From Mycobacterium pinniadriaticum (GTDB taxonomy: Bacteria; Actinomycetota; Actinomycetes; Mycobacteriales; Mycobacteriaceae), in contig NZ_JAPJDO010000010.1 of assembly GCF_026242045.1 (NCBI RefSeq), positions 161,462 through 225,461 on the forward strand: a stretch of DNA of 64,000 nt, given 5' to 3'. The notes under the pieces were generated by a model, which was not told the DNA's origin, searched no databases, and was given only the letters and a program-made list of their open reading frames with translations. Made by a program: the position numbers and the translations under genes. Below, piece by piece: positions 1-8,147 of this stretch; within the stretch, counting starts at the first letter, position 1, and the number at the start of each line of letters is the position of its first letter.

Positions 1-305
1 CGTACGGTCGGCTCGCGCTGGATTCGGTGTACCTCGACATCAAGAATCTGGACGGCCTGCGCGCCGAGGTCGACGACGCCGTCGCCGTGGGTTTCGACGC
101 CAAAGTGGCCATCCACCCTAGCCAGCTCGCGGTGATCAGGGAGGGCTACCTTCCCAGCGCTGAACAGGTAGGTTGGGCACGACACGTGCTCGAGGCGGCC
201 CGCGATGAACGCGGTGTCTTCCAATTCGAGGGCATAATGGTGGATGCCCCGGTGCTTCGGCGAGCAGAGCGCATAGTCCAGCTGGCGCCCGACCCCGGCC
301 GCTAG
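1..305 (+). CDS. citE: CitE-like CoA-ester lyase, C-terminal part (5' end outside window)
   Basis: The open frame enters from the left edge and ends at the TAG at 303-305. The visible ~100 residues contain the AIHPSQ segment and a MVDAPVLRRAE tail, both typical of the HpcH/HpaI aldolase (citrate lyase beta-like) barrel. Stand-alone mycobacterial CitE proteins cleave or form acyl-CoA esters and are not part of a citrate lyase complex. The gene lies 59 bp upstream of the branched-chain dehydrogenase operon on the same strand, the order recalled for Rv2498c-Rv2497c, so the two may be co-transcribed. The catalytic N-terminal part is not visible. Confidence 0.85.
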   Translation, partial: YGRLALDSVYLDIKNLDGLRAEVDDAVAVGFDAKVAIHPSQLAVIREGYLPSAEQVGWARHVLEAARDERGVFQFEGIMVDAPVLRRAERIVQLAPDPGR

Positions 306-364
306 CTGGAGCCTGCTACAACAGGTTTGCTCCGACCGCCTCTGCACCGGTAGAGGAGGCGGTT

Positions 365-1414
365 ATGGATCAACCGGTTCAACTCATCGGGCCCGACGGA
401 ACCGCGACGGCCGAAAGCCGATATCGCCGTGACCTGCCGCCGGAAACCCTTGCCTGGCTCTATGAGAATCTCGTGGTCACCCGGGATCTCGACGTCGAGT
501 TCGTCAATCTTCAACGGCAGGGCGAGTTGGCCCTCTATGCCTCCTGCCGCGGCCAGGAGGCCGCACAGGTCGGCGCCGCGGCATGCCTGCGCAAGACCGA
601 TTGGCTGTTCCCGCAATTCCGGGAACTCGGTGTCTTTCTGGTTCGTGGCATCGCACCCGGGCAACTGGCCGCCGTCTGGCGCGGCAGCTGGCACGGAGGC
701 CTGGATTTCACCGGCAAGTGCTGTGCACCCGTCGCCATTCCGATCGCCACCCACGCCCTGCACGCGGTCGGCGCGGCGATGGGTGCCCAACGGCTCGGTG
801 AGAATTCGCTGACCGTCGCCTTCCTTGGTGATGGCGCCACCAGCGAGGGCGATTCGCACGAGGCGATGAACCTCGCCGCTGTCGAGAAGGTGCCGTGTGT
901 CTTCTACATCCAGAACAATCAATGGGCGATTTCGGTGCCGGTGAGTCACCAATACGCGGCACCCACCATCGCGCACCGCGCCACTGGGTACGGGATGCCC
1001 GGAATCCGGGTGGACGGCAACGACGTCCTCGCCTGCTATGCGGTGATGACCGAAGCCGCGCAGCGGGCACGGGCCGGCGACGGACCCACGCTCATCGAAG
1101 CGGTCACCTATCGGATGGAGCCGCACACCACCTCCGACGACGCCACCCGGTACCGGAATGCCCGCGAACTGGAGGAATGGTCGGCGCGCGATCCGATCGC
1201 CCGGTACCGCACTTACCTGCAGCACGCCGGAGTCCTCAGCGAACGGCTGGAGAAAAGGGTGCAGGCGCGCTCGGCGCGACTGAAAACCGAACTTCGGGAT
1301 GCGGTGGTCGGTGCCCCCGATCCGGATGTGGGTGAACTGTTCGACACCGTCTACGCCGAGATCACACCCGTGTTGTCGGTGCAACGTGCGCAACTGCGCG
1401 CCGAATTGGCATAG
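365..1414 (+). CDS. bkdA: Branched-chain 2-oxoacid dehydrogenase E1 alpha subunit
   Basis: This is the thiamine-diphosphate-dependent decarboxylase subunit (349 aa) of a 2-oxoacid dehydrogenase complex. The ThDP/Mg signature is clear: GDGATSEGDSHEAMN, then a downstream NNQWAIS, giving the GDG-x26-NN pattern. A consensus ribosome binding site (AGGAGG) lies just before the ATG at 365. It is the first gene of a three-gene operon with E1 beta 10 bp downstream. The family is often annotated pdhA, but position next to citE and the two-gene E1 match mycobacterial BKADH (Rv2497c). No E3 gene is nearby, so lipoamide dehydrogenase must come from elsewhere. Confidence 0.93.
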   Translation: MDQPVQLIGPDGTATAESRYRRDLPPETLAWLYENLVVTRDLDVEFVNLQRQGELALYASCRGQEAAQVGAAACLRKTDWLFPQFRELGVFLVRGIAPGQLAAVWRGSWHGGLDFTGKCCAPVAIPIATHALHAVGAAMGAQRLGENSLTVAFLGDGATSEGDSHEAMNLAAVEKVPCVFYIQNNQWAISVPVSHQYAAPTIAHRATGYGMPGIRVDGNDVLACYAVMTEAAQRARAGDGPTLIEAVTYRMEPHTTSDDATRYRNARELEEWSARDPIARYRTYLQHAGVLSERLEKRVQARSARLKTELRDAVVGAPDPDVGELFDTVYAEITPVLSVQRAQLRAELA

Positions 1415-1424
1415 GAGGCATGAG

Positions 1425-2480
1425 ATGACGCAGACCATCGACCGGCAGCCGATGCGCGGCGACGACGGCACACCGGATCCGGGCGGCCCCATCCTGACCG
1501 AGTTGCCGAGCGTCACCACGCTCACCATGGCACAGGCGATCAACCGGGCCCTACACGATGCCATGGCTTGCGACGAACGGGTACTGGTGTTCGGCGAAGA
1601 CGTCGCCACCCTCGGCGGGGTGTTCCGCATCACCGAGGGGCTGACCGAAACCTTCGGTGAGCAAAGGTGTTTCGACACCCCGCTGGCCGAGTCGGCGATC
1701 ATCGGTATTGCCGTAGGCCTGGCCATCCGCGGTTTCGTGCCGGTCCCGGAGATCCAGTTCGACGGCTTTTCCTACCCCGCCTTCGACCAGATGGTCAGCC
1801 ACCTCGCCAAGTACCGGATGCGAACCCGTGGCCAGGTCGATATGCCCGTCACGGTCAGGATCCCGTCGTTCGGCGGCATCGGCGCGGTCGAGCACCACTC
1901 GGAATCTACCGAAACCTATTGGGTGCATACGGCTGGGCTGAAAGTCGTTGTGCCCTCAACCCCCTCGGATGCCTATTGGCTGCTTCGGCATGCGATCGCC
2001 GCCCGTGACCCGGTGATCTACCTGGAGCCCAAGCGACGATACTGGGGTCGCGAGGCCGTCGATCTCGCCGTCCCGGGCCCGCCGATCGGAAAGGCGACCG
2101 TCCGGCGCGCCGGCGACGACGTCACGGTGCTCACCTACGGCGGGTTGGTCGGAGCCGCGCTGAATGCGGCCGAACTCGCCGACTGGAGCCTGGAAGTCGT
2201 GGACCTTCGCTCGTTGAGCCCGCTGGATTTCGACACCGTCGCCGCGTCGGTCCGCAAGACCGGCCGCGCGGTCGTCATGCACGAGGGGCCGCGGACTCTC
2301 GGCTTCGGCGCCGAGCTCGCGGCGCGAATCTCCGAGGAGTTGTTCTACGACCTCGAGTCACCGGTGTTGCGCGCCACCGGATTCGACACTCCGTACCCGC
2401 CGGCACGGCTGGAGAAGGTCTGGCTACCGGGAGTGGACCGGCTACTGGACTGCGTCGAGAAAGCGATGCGTCGGCCATGA
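1425..2480 (+). CDS. bkdB: Branched-chain 2-oxoacid dehydrogenase E1 beta subunit
   Basis: This 351-residue transketolase-like beta subunit pairs with Bkd[12 protein letters not shown] near residue 65 and the EHHSESTE region belong to the pyrimidine-binding domain; the rest is the C-terminal transketolase domain. An in-frame GTG/ATG further upstream exists, but ATG 1425 is preferred: it follows an AGGAGG at the end of bkdA (about 8 bp spacing) and removes a nonsensical N-terminus. The gene ends in a four-base ATGA overlap with bkdC, which implies translational coupling. Confidence 0.92.
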   Translation: MTQTIDRQPMRGDDGTPDPGGPILTELPSVTTLTMAQAINRALHDAMACDERVLVFGEDVATLGGVFRITEGLTETFGEQRCFDTPLAESAIIGIAVGLAIRGFVPVPEIQFDGFSYPAFDQMVSHLAKYRMRTRGQVDMPVTVRIPSFGGIGAVEHHSESTETYWVHTAGLKVVVPSTPSDAYWLLRHAIAARDPVIYLEPKRRYWGREAVDLAVPGPPIGKATVRRAGDDVTVLTYGGLVGAALNAAELADWSLEVVDLRSLSPLDFDTVAASVRKTGRAVVMHEGPRTLGFGAELAARISEELFYDLESPVLRATGFDTPYPPARLEKVWLPGVDRLLDCVEKAMRRP

Positions 2481-3586
2481 GCGACTTCCTGGTTCCGGAC
2501 CTGGGTGAGGGCCTGGTGGACGCGACGATCACCGGGTGGGCCGTCAGCGTCGGCGATGTCGTCGAGCTCAACCAGGCGCTGTGCACGGTCGAGACCAACA
2601 AGGCCCAGGTCGAGATTCCCAGCCCGTACGCGGGACGGGTCTCCGAGCTCGGCGGCGCCGAGGGTGACACCCTGGCGGTGGGAACGCTGTTGGTGCGTAT
2701 CGATACGGGGGATTCGCCGGCGCGCACCCCGGTGCTGGTCGGCTACGGCGTCGACGACGGCATGGACCGCAGCTGGAGACCCCGCGCGGCCCCCAAGGTG
2801 CGCAAGTTGGCGGCCGACCTTGCGGTGGATCTGCCGGGGCTACAACCAGGTTCGGGTGTCGGTGGGGTCATCACCCGCGACGACGTGTTGAACGCGGCTG
2901 GGACGCCCCGGCCGGCGCAGAGCGTGCCGGTGCGCGGAGTCCATGCCAGGATGGCGGCCCAGATGACCCTGTCACGCAGCCGGATCCCGGATGCGCATGC
3001 CAGCGTGCAGGTGGATTGCTCTGCGCTGCTGCGGCTTCGGGACGCCCTGGACATCACACCGTTCGTCCTGACGTTGCGCCTCCTGGTCATCGCGCTGAAG
3101 CGACATCCGCTGCTCAACGCGACATGGGTCGATTCCGAAGCCGGACCGGAGATTCGGCAGCATACCGACGTCCGGCTGGGGCTGGCGGTGGCCACCGAGC
3201 GCGGTTTGGTGGTGCCGGTGATCGATGCGGGAGAGGCTTCGACCCGACGCCTGGCCGAGGCCGTCGACGATGTGGTGGCGCAGGCACGGGCGGGCACACT
3301 GGCACCGACTCAGTTGAGCGGGTCGACGTTCACGGTGTCGAACTTCGGCGCGCTGGGGCTCGATGAGGGTGTTCCGGTGATCAACTATCCCGAGGCCGCG
3401 ATTCTCGGCGTGGGTTCGTTGAAGCCGCGGGCCGTGGTGGTCGACGACGCCGTGGTCGCCAGGCCGACGATGACGCTGACGTGTGCGTTCGACCATCGCG
3501 TCGCCGACGGCGCCCAGGCCGCGGCATTCCTGACCGACCTGCGAGGGCTGATCGAAGCACCGGAGACGGCGCTGCTCGATCTCTGA
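2477..3586 (+). CDS. bkdC: Branched-chain 2-oxoacid dehydrogenase E2 (lipoyl acyltransferase)
   Basis: This 369-residue E2 has three parts. An N-terminal lipoyl domain carries ETNKAQVE, with Lys the expected lipoylation site near residue 42. A short peripheral-subunit-binding segment follows ([15 protein letters not shown], about residues 107-140). The C-terminal catalytic domain contains DHRVADG, the HxxxDG active site, near residue 340. A single lipoyl domain and short linker make it shorter than proteobacterial E2 proteins. The ATG overlaps the bkdB stop by four bases. It closes the operon and is followed by an inverted repeat and a convergent gene. Confidence 0.93.
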   Translation: MSDFLVPDLGEGLVDATITGWAVSVGDVVELNQALCTVETNKAQVEIPSPYAGRVSELGGAEGDTLAVGTLLVRIDTGDSPARTPVLVGYGVDDGMDRSWRPRAAPKVRKLAADLAVDLPGLQPGSGVGGVITRDDVLNAAGTPRPAQSVPVRGVHARMAAQMTLSRSRIPDAHASVQVDCSALLRLRDALDITPFVLTLRLLVIALKRHPLLNATWVDSEAGPEIRQHTDVRLGLAVATERGLVVPVIDAGEASTRRLAEAVDDVVAQARAGTLAPTQLSGSTFTVSNFGALGLDEGVPVINYPEAAILGVGSLKPRAVVVDDAVVARPTMTLTCAFDHRVADGAQAAAFLTDLRGLIEAPETALLDL

Positions 3587-3602
3587 GCCCTCGTGTTGGC
3601 CT

Positions 3603-3667
3603 CGCCGAGCGTGCGAGCTTCTGTCGACGAACCGGCTTGCGAACACCGACATCTCCCACGCTCGGCG
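3603..3667. repeat. Convergent intergenic inverted-repeat element
   Basis: A perfect 11-bp inverted repeat (CGCCGAGCGTG at 3603-3613, CACGCTCGGCG at 3657-3667) encloses a second smaller one (TGTCG at 3622-3626, CGACA at 3647-3651). It lies between the convergent bkdC and hydratase genes. It could fold as a branched hairpin and act as a bidirectional terminator, or it could be a dispersed mycobacterial repeat. There is no U tract. Confidence 0.5.
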
Positions 3668-3678
3668 GCACCGAGTTG

Positions 3679-4425
3679 TCAGCGGCGTTGCGCAGCGGCC
3701 AGCCGGGCCTTGAATTCCGGTGACTCGATCGAGATGGCCTGCGGGTCGAGCTCGATGTCCTTGGCCGCCTCGTGATGGTCGGTGTCCACGAAGCCGGGGA
3801 GCGCGGTGGCACGCATCGACGCCTTCGTCGCGAGAACGATCTCACGCGGCGCCGCCGCTGGGCCGGCGGCCAGTTCCAGTGCGGCGGCGACGGGATCCTC
3901 GGCGACGGTGAGGGCTAGGCCATGCCGCACCGCGGCCTCGGCGTCGAAGCGCATGCCGAACAGCAGGGCGGCGCGGGCGACCTGTGGACCGACCGCGCGC
4001 TGCAGCATCCAGGTGGCGCCGCCGCCGGGATGGATGCCCAACTTCTGGAACCGCGGGTCGAAGAACGCGTGCGGCCCGGCGATGCGGACATCGGCGGCGA
4101 GCGCCAGGTTCAGCCCCGCGCCCACCGCGGCGCCGTTGACCGCCGCGATCGTCGGCAGCGTGCAGCGGCCGACGGCCATGAAGCCCGCATAGATGCGCTC
4201 GAGCCCTTCTTTGGCAGCGGCGCCGAGGGCGGACAGATCCGCGCCCGCACAGAACGCCTTGCCCGCACCGGTGATCACGACCGCGTGCGCCTCGGCCTCG
4301 GCGGCCTCGACCGCCGAGCACAGCTGCTGCGACATCGCATCGGTGACGGCGTTGCGCCGGTCGGGATCGTTCACGGTGATCAGGGCGACGCGATCGACGA
4401 TTTCATAAAGCACCAAATCTGTCAC
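3679..4425 (-). CDS. echA14: Enoyl-CoA hydratase/isomerase-fold protein (EchA14-like), catalytic Glu pair missing
   Basis: This 248-residue crotonase-fold protein has the [16 protein letters not shown] segment (oxyanion loop and CoA site) and [20 protein letters not shown]. In true hydratases one catalytic Glu sits in a GGGCEL motif and the other in a QPEI motif. Here those positions read GAGLN and DPRF, so Asn and Arg replace both acids. The protein may be an isomerase, thioesterase or hydrolase-type member, or may bind CoA without hydratase activity. It is transcribed against bkdC and divergently from the cysteine hydrolase. The place next to lipQ in M. tuberculosis order suggests EchA14 (Rv2486). 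Confidence 0.8.
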   Translation of the reverse strand: MTDLVLYEIVDRVALITVNDPDRRNAVTDAMSQQLCSAVEAAEAEAHAVVITGAGKAFCAGADLSALGAAAKEGLERIYAGFMAVGRCTLPTIAAVNGAAVGAGLNLALAADVRIAGPHAFFDPRFQKLGIHPGGGATWMLQRAVGPQVARAALLFGMRFDAEAAVRHGLALTVAEDPVAAALELAAGPAAAPREIVLATKASMRATALPGFVDTDHHEAAKDIELDPQAISIESPEFKARLAAAQRR

Positions 4426-4524
4426 AGCCTTGATCGTGCCACTGCCGTCGAGCGGGTGAACAGGCGGAGTCGCTTCAGTTGAGTTTCAATTGTTCATTCG
4501 TCCGATGCCTCAGAAGGGACCTCC

Positions 4525-5184
4525 ATGGCCACTGTCAACGCGGAACCCTTCCCGCTGGACTTCGACGTCGCGAGCACCGCCCTGGTGATCATCGACATGC
4601 AGCGTGACTTCGTGCTGCCCGGTGGATTTGGTGAGGCACTCGGCAACGACACCTCGCTGCTCCTCGCCGCGGTGGAACCGATCGAGCGGGTGCTGGCCCA
4701 GGCCCGCAAGATCGGGATGCTGGTCGTGCACACCCGCGAAGGGCACCGGGCCGATCTGAGTGATTGCCCGCGGGCGAAACTGAACCGCGGCGGCAAGACG
4801 TTCATCGGCGAGGCCGGCCCGATGGGCCGCATTCTGGTTCGCGGCGAAAAGGGCCACGACATCATCGACCAGCTGTATCCCGTTGACGGCGAGCCGGTGA
4901 TCGACAAGCCGGGCAAGGGCAGCTTCCATGCCACCGACCTGAGTCAGATCTTGTCCGACCGCGGCATCAACACGCTGGTGGTCTGCGGCGTGACCACGGA
5001 GGTCTGCGTGCACACCACGGTCCGCGAGGCCAACGACCGCGGCTTCGAATGCCTGGTGCTCAGCGATTGTGTGGCCTCCTACTTCCCGGAATTCCAGCGA
5101 GTGGCACTCGAGATGATCAAGGCGCAGGGCGCGATCTTCGGCTGGGTCGCCGACGCCGATCAGTTCATCGCCGCGACGTCGTGA
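4525..5184 (+). CDS. Isochorismatase-family cysteine hydrolase (candidate amide or ureide hydrolase)
   Basis: The 219 residues contain the Asp-Lys-Cys catalytic triad of the family: D24 in [10 protein letters not shown]128 in DKPGKGSF, and C161 in [13 protein letters not shown]. Relatives include biuret, triuret, ureidoacrylate and nicotinamide amidohydrolases; the substrate cannot be read from sequence. A ribosome binding site (GAAGGGA) precedes the ATG. The gene is first in an operon with FdrA, DUF1116 and carbamate kinase, so it most likely supplies a carbamoyl- or carboxy-nitrogen compound to those enzymes. The FdrA gene starts 3 bp after its stop. Confidence 0.87.
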   Translation: MATVNAEPFPLDFDVASTALVIIDMQRDFVLPGGFGEALGNDTSLLLAAVEPIERVLAQARKIGMLVVHTREGHRADLSDCPRAKLNRGGKTFIGEAGPMGRILVRGEKGHDIIDQLYPVDGEPVIDKPGKGSFHATDLSQILSDRGINTLVVCGVTTEVCVHTTVREANDRGFECLVLSDCVASYFPEFQRVALEMIKAQGAIFGWVADADQFIAATS

Positions 5185-5187
5185 CAT

Positions 5188-6732
5188 ATGGCGACCAGTT
5201 CGCGTTTCTACCCCAACCTGTACAAGGACTCGGTGTCCTTGATGACGGTGTCGGCGCGGGTGACGTCGATCCCCGGAATCGAGGCTGCGTCGGTGGTGAT
5301 GGCCTCGGCCACCAACGTCGACAACCTGGCGCAGGCCGGTCTCGGCGCGTTCGAGGTCCGGCCCAACGATCTCGTCGTGGCCGTCGCGGGCACCGAGGAG
5401 GCCTGTGACGAGGCTCTCGCGGTGGCCGACAAGCTGCTGTCGGCAGCACCCGCGGACAGTGGTGAATCCACTGCGGCCGCGCCGACCACCAGCATCCAGA
5501 TGGCTGTCGCGGCCGACCCCTCGGTCAACCTCGCCCTGATCTCGGTGCCCGGCGACTACGCAGCCGCCGAGGCGATGAAGGCGCTGCGACTGGGCTTGGA
5601 CGTCATGGTGTTCAGCGACAACGTCAGCGTGGAAGCCGAACTCGCGCTCAAGCAATACGCCCGCGAGGCCGACTTGATGGTGATGGGCCCGGACTGCGGC
5701 ACCTCGATCGTCAACGGCATCCCGCTGGGTTTCGCGAATGTCGTGCGCCGCGGGCCGATCGGGGTGGTCGGCGCCTCGGGCACCGGCACCCAGGAGGTCA
5801 CCGTCCGGATCCACCAGAACGGATCGGGGGTGTCACAAGCCCTGGGCACCGGCGGCCACGACCTGGCCGACGCCATCGGCGGCATCTCGATGCTGCACGG
5901 CCTGGCCGCCCTTGACAGCGATCCGTCCACGACGGTCATCATCCTGGTGTCCAAGCCGCCGTCGGCCGCGGTGGCGGCGAAAGTCCTCGCCGCGGCACAG
6001 GCCAGTGCCAAGCCCATCGTCGTCATCTTCCTCGGCGCCGACCCGGCTTCCATCACCGCCGACGGGGTGTACGGCGCGGCCTCCCTCGCCCAGGCCGCCG
6101 ACATGGCCGTCGCACTGGCCAGCGGCCAACAGCCCAGATCCGGCGACATCGCGATCTCACCCGAAATACACACAACCCTCGGTGATCTCGCCGGTTCGAT
6201 GGCGCCCGACCAGCGGTACGTCCGGGGCGTCTTCTCCGGGGGCACGTTCTGCTTCGAGGCGCAACTGGTCCACCGCTCTCACGGCATCACCGCCCATTCC
6301 AACACCCCGGTGACCGGCAACACCGCGCTGACCGACATCCGGACCAGCCGGCAACACACCATCATCGACATGGGTGATGACGAATTCACCCAGGGCAGGC
6401 CGCATCCCATGATCGACCCGTCGGGAAAGGACGCCCGCATCCGCGACGAGATCGCCGACCCGACGACGGCGGTCGTGCTGTTCGACGTGGTCCTCGGCTA
6501 CGGTTCGGCCGATGACCCCACGGCGGAACTGATTTCGATCATCGAGTCCGCTCGCGCCGAGGGATCGACGGTCGCATTCATCGGCTACGTGTGCGGCACC
6601 GACCTCGACCCGCAGGATCGCACCAAGGCCGTCGCCGGCCTGCGGTCGGCCGGGGTGCTGGTCGCGTCCAGCAACGCCGAGGCCGCGCTGTGGTCGGCGA
6701 CCCTGATCACCGCGCGGGGAGTCGACCGGTGA
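5188..6732 (+). CDS. fdrA: FdrA family protein (succinyl-CoA synthetase alpha-like; oxamate carbamoyltransferase subunit homolog)
   Basis: The 514 residues carry a nucleotide-binding region like succinyl-CoA synthetase alpha, with VVGASGTGTQEV near residue 190 and MGPDCGTSIVNGIPLGF just before it. In E. coli, fdrA, ylbE and ylbF lie beside a carbamate kinase gene in the allantoin region and have been reported to encode oxamate carbamoyltransferase (AllFGH). The same set is present here except YlbF. The stop overlaps the GTG start of the DUF1116 gene by four bases, so the two are translationally coupled and probably form a complex. Confidence 0.87.
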   Translation: MATSSRFYPNLYKDSVSLMTVSARVTSIPGIEAASVVMASATNVDNLAQAGLGAFEVRPNDLVVAVAGTEEACDEALAVADKLLSAAPADSGESTAAAPTTSIQMAVAADPSVNLALISVPGDYAAAEAMKALRLGLDVMVFSDNVSVEAELALKQYAREADLMVMGPDCGTSIVNGIPLGFANVVRRGPIGVVGASGTGTQEVTVRIHQNGSGVSQALGTGGHDLADAIGGISMLHGLAALDSDPSTTVIILVSKPPSAAVAAKVLAAAQASAKPIVVIFLGADPASITADGVYGAASLAQAADMAVALASGQQPRSGDIAISPEIHTTLGDLAGSMAPDQRYVRGVFSGGTFCFEAQLVHRSHGITAHSNTPVTGNTALTDIRTSRQHTIIDMGDDEFTQGRPHPMIDPSGKDARIRDEIADPTTAVVLFDVVLGYGSADDPTAELISIIESARAEGSTVAFIGYVCGTDLDPQDRTKAVAGLRSAGVLVASSNAEAALWSATLITARGVDR

Positions 6733-8147
6733 AGAAGCTGTTCGAACAGGATCTCAAGGTCGTCAACGTCGGCGTGCAGGGTTTCGCCGCCAACATCACC
6801 GCCGCCGGCGGCCAGGTCACCAACATCGCCTGGGTGCCCCCCGCGGGAGCCGATCCGGTATTGGGCTGGACGTTGGCCACCCTGGTCGGTAACCCCCGCA
6901 TCGAGGCGGCCAACCGGATCGCCCACGACCGCTATCTGGAGGCGCAACCACGCCTGGTCGAACTGGTTCGCGCGGGCGAGGCGATCGTCGGCCTCGGTCC
7001 GGGCGAGCGCCGCATCCTGCACTCTGGGCCGCCGATCGCCTGGCCCGATATGTGCGGGCCGCAGCGCGGCGCCATCGCCGGGGCGATCCTCTACGAGGGA
7101 TGGGCCGAGGATCTCGACGCCGCCGAAAAGCTCGCCGAGAGTGGGGAAGTGGCGCTGGATCCCTGCCACGAGCACAGCGCGGTCGGGCCGATGGCGGGCA
7201 TCATCAGCCCGTCCATGCCGGTGTGGGTGGTGGAGAACACCGCTGCGGGGAACCGGGCCTTCTGCAATCTGAACGAGGGGCTCGGCAAGGTGCTGCGGTT
7301 CGGCGCCAACTCACCTGACGTAATCGACCGCTTGCGCTGGCTGGGCAGCGAATTCTTCGCCACCATGCAGGTCGCCGTGCGGGGGCTGGCCGACCCCGAC
7401 CTCAAACCGCTGATGGCGCAGGCGCTGCACATGGGCGACGAACTGCACAACCGCAACGCCGCCGCGTCGGCGCTTCTGTTCAAGCGGCTGACGCTGTCAC
7501 TGCTGGGTTCCGGCGTGCCCGGCGATGCCGTGCGACGAGCTCTGGAGTTCGTGGCGGGCAACGATCATTTCTTCCTCAACATCTCGATGGCCGCGGCCAA
7601 GTCGATGTCGGACGCCGCGGCCGGAGTGCCGGGCAGCAGCATGGTCACGGTGATGGCCCGCAACGGGGTGAACTTCGGCATCAAGCTGTCCGGAACGGAT
7701 GATCAATGGTTCCAGGCTCCCGCCAATCCCATTGACGGACTGTACTTCCCGGGATACTCGGTCGACGATGCGGCCGCCGACCTGGGCGACTCGGCGATCA
7801 CCGAGACCAACGGGCTCGGCGGATTCGCGATGGCCGCCTCACCGGCGATCGTCCAGTTCGTCGGAGGGACACCCGCGGACGCGACGGCCAACAGCCGACG
7901 CATGCTGTCCATCACGCTGGGCACCAATCCGGCGTTCACGTTGCCGCCGTTGAACTTCGGCGGTACACCAGCCGGAATCGACGCCCGCCTGGTCGTCGAT
8001 ACCGGTGTCCTGCCGATCATCAACACCGGCATCGCGCACCGCAAGGCCGGCGTCGGACAGATCGGCGCCGGCATCACCACCGCGCCGATGGAATGCTTCA
8101 CCGACGCGCTGGCCACACTGGCCTGCGGGCTCGGAGCCGGCGCATGA
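6729..8147 (+). CDS. DUF1116 (YlbE/AllG-like) protein, partner of FdrA
   Basis: The start is a GTG at 6729 inside the fdrA stop (GTGA), giving 472 residues; the longer upstream frame is out of character. It begins VKKLFEQDLKVVNVGV and contains the conserved MCGPQRGAI, DPCHEHSAVGPM and MVTVMARNG blocks of DUF1116. Its E. coli homolog YlbE is the reported second subunit of oxamate carbamoyltransferase. The gene overlaps the carbamate kinase gene by four bases (ATGA). The function in this species is inferred from the operon. Confidence 0.85.
   Translation: MKKLFEQDLKVVNVGVQGFAANITAAGGQVTNIAWVPPAGADPVLGWTLATLVGNPRIEAANRIAHDRYLEAQPRLVELVRAGEAIVGLGPGERRILHSGPPIAWPDMCGPQRGAIAGAILYEGWAEDLDAAEKLAESGEVALDPCHEHSAVGPMAGIISPSMPVWVVENTAAGNRAFCNLNEGLGKVLRFGANSPDVIDRLRWLGSEFFATMQVAVRGLADPDLKPLMAQALHMGDELHNRNAAASALLFKRLTLSLLGSGVPGDAVRRALEFVAGNDHFFLNISMAAAKSMSDAAAGVPGSSMVTVMARNGVNFGIKLSGTDDQWFQAPANPIDGLYFPGYSVDDAAADLGDSAITETNGLGGFAMAASPAIVQFVGGTPADATANSRRMLSITLGTNPAFTLPPLNFGGTPAGIDARLVVDTGVLPIINTGIAHRKAGVGQIGAGITTAPMECFTDALATLACGLGAGA

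Noticed and set aside
302..1726. 474-aa minus-strand open frame opposite bkdA/bkdB
   Set aside because: Shadow of the bkd operon; no start signal and no recognisable protein.
4426..4524. TGAACA / TGTTCA and CAGTTGA / TCAATTG inverted pairs between the hydratase and hydrolase genes
   Set aside because: Short, imperfect and widely spaced; not strong enough to call an operator for the carbamoyl operon.
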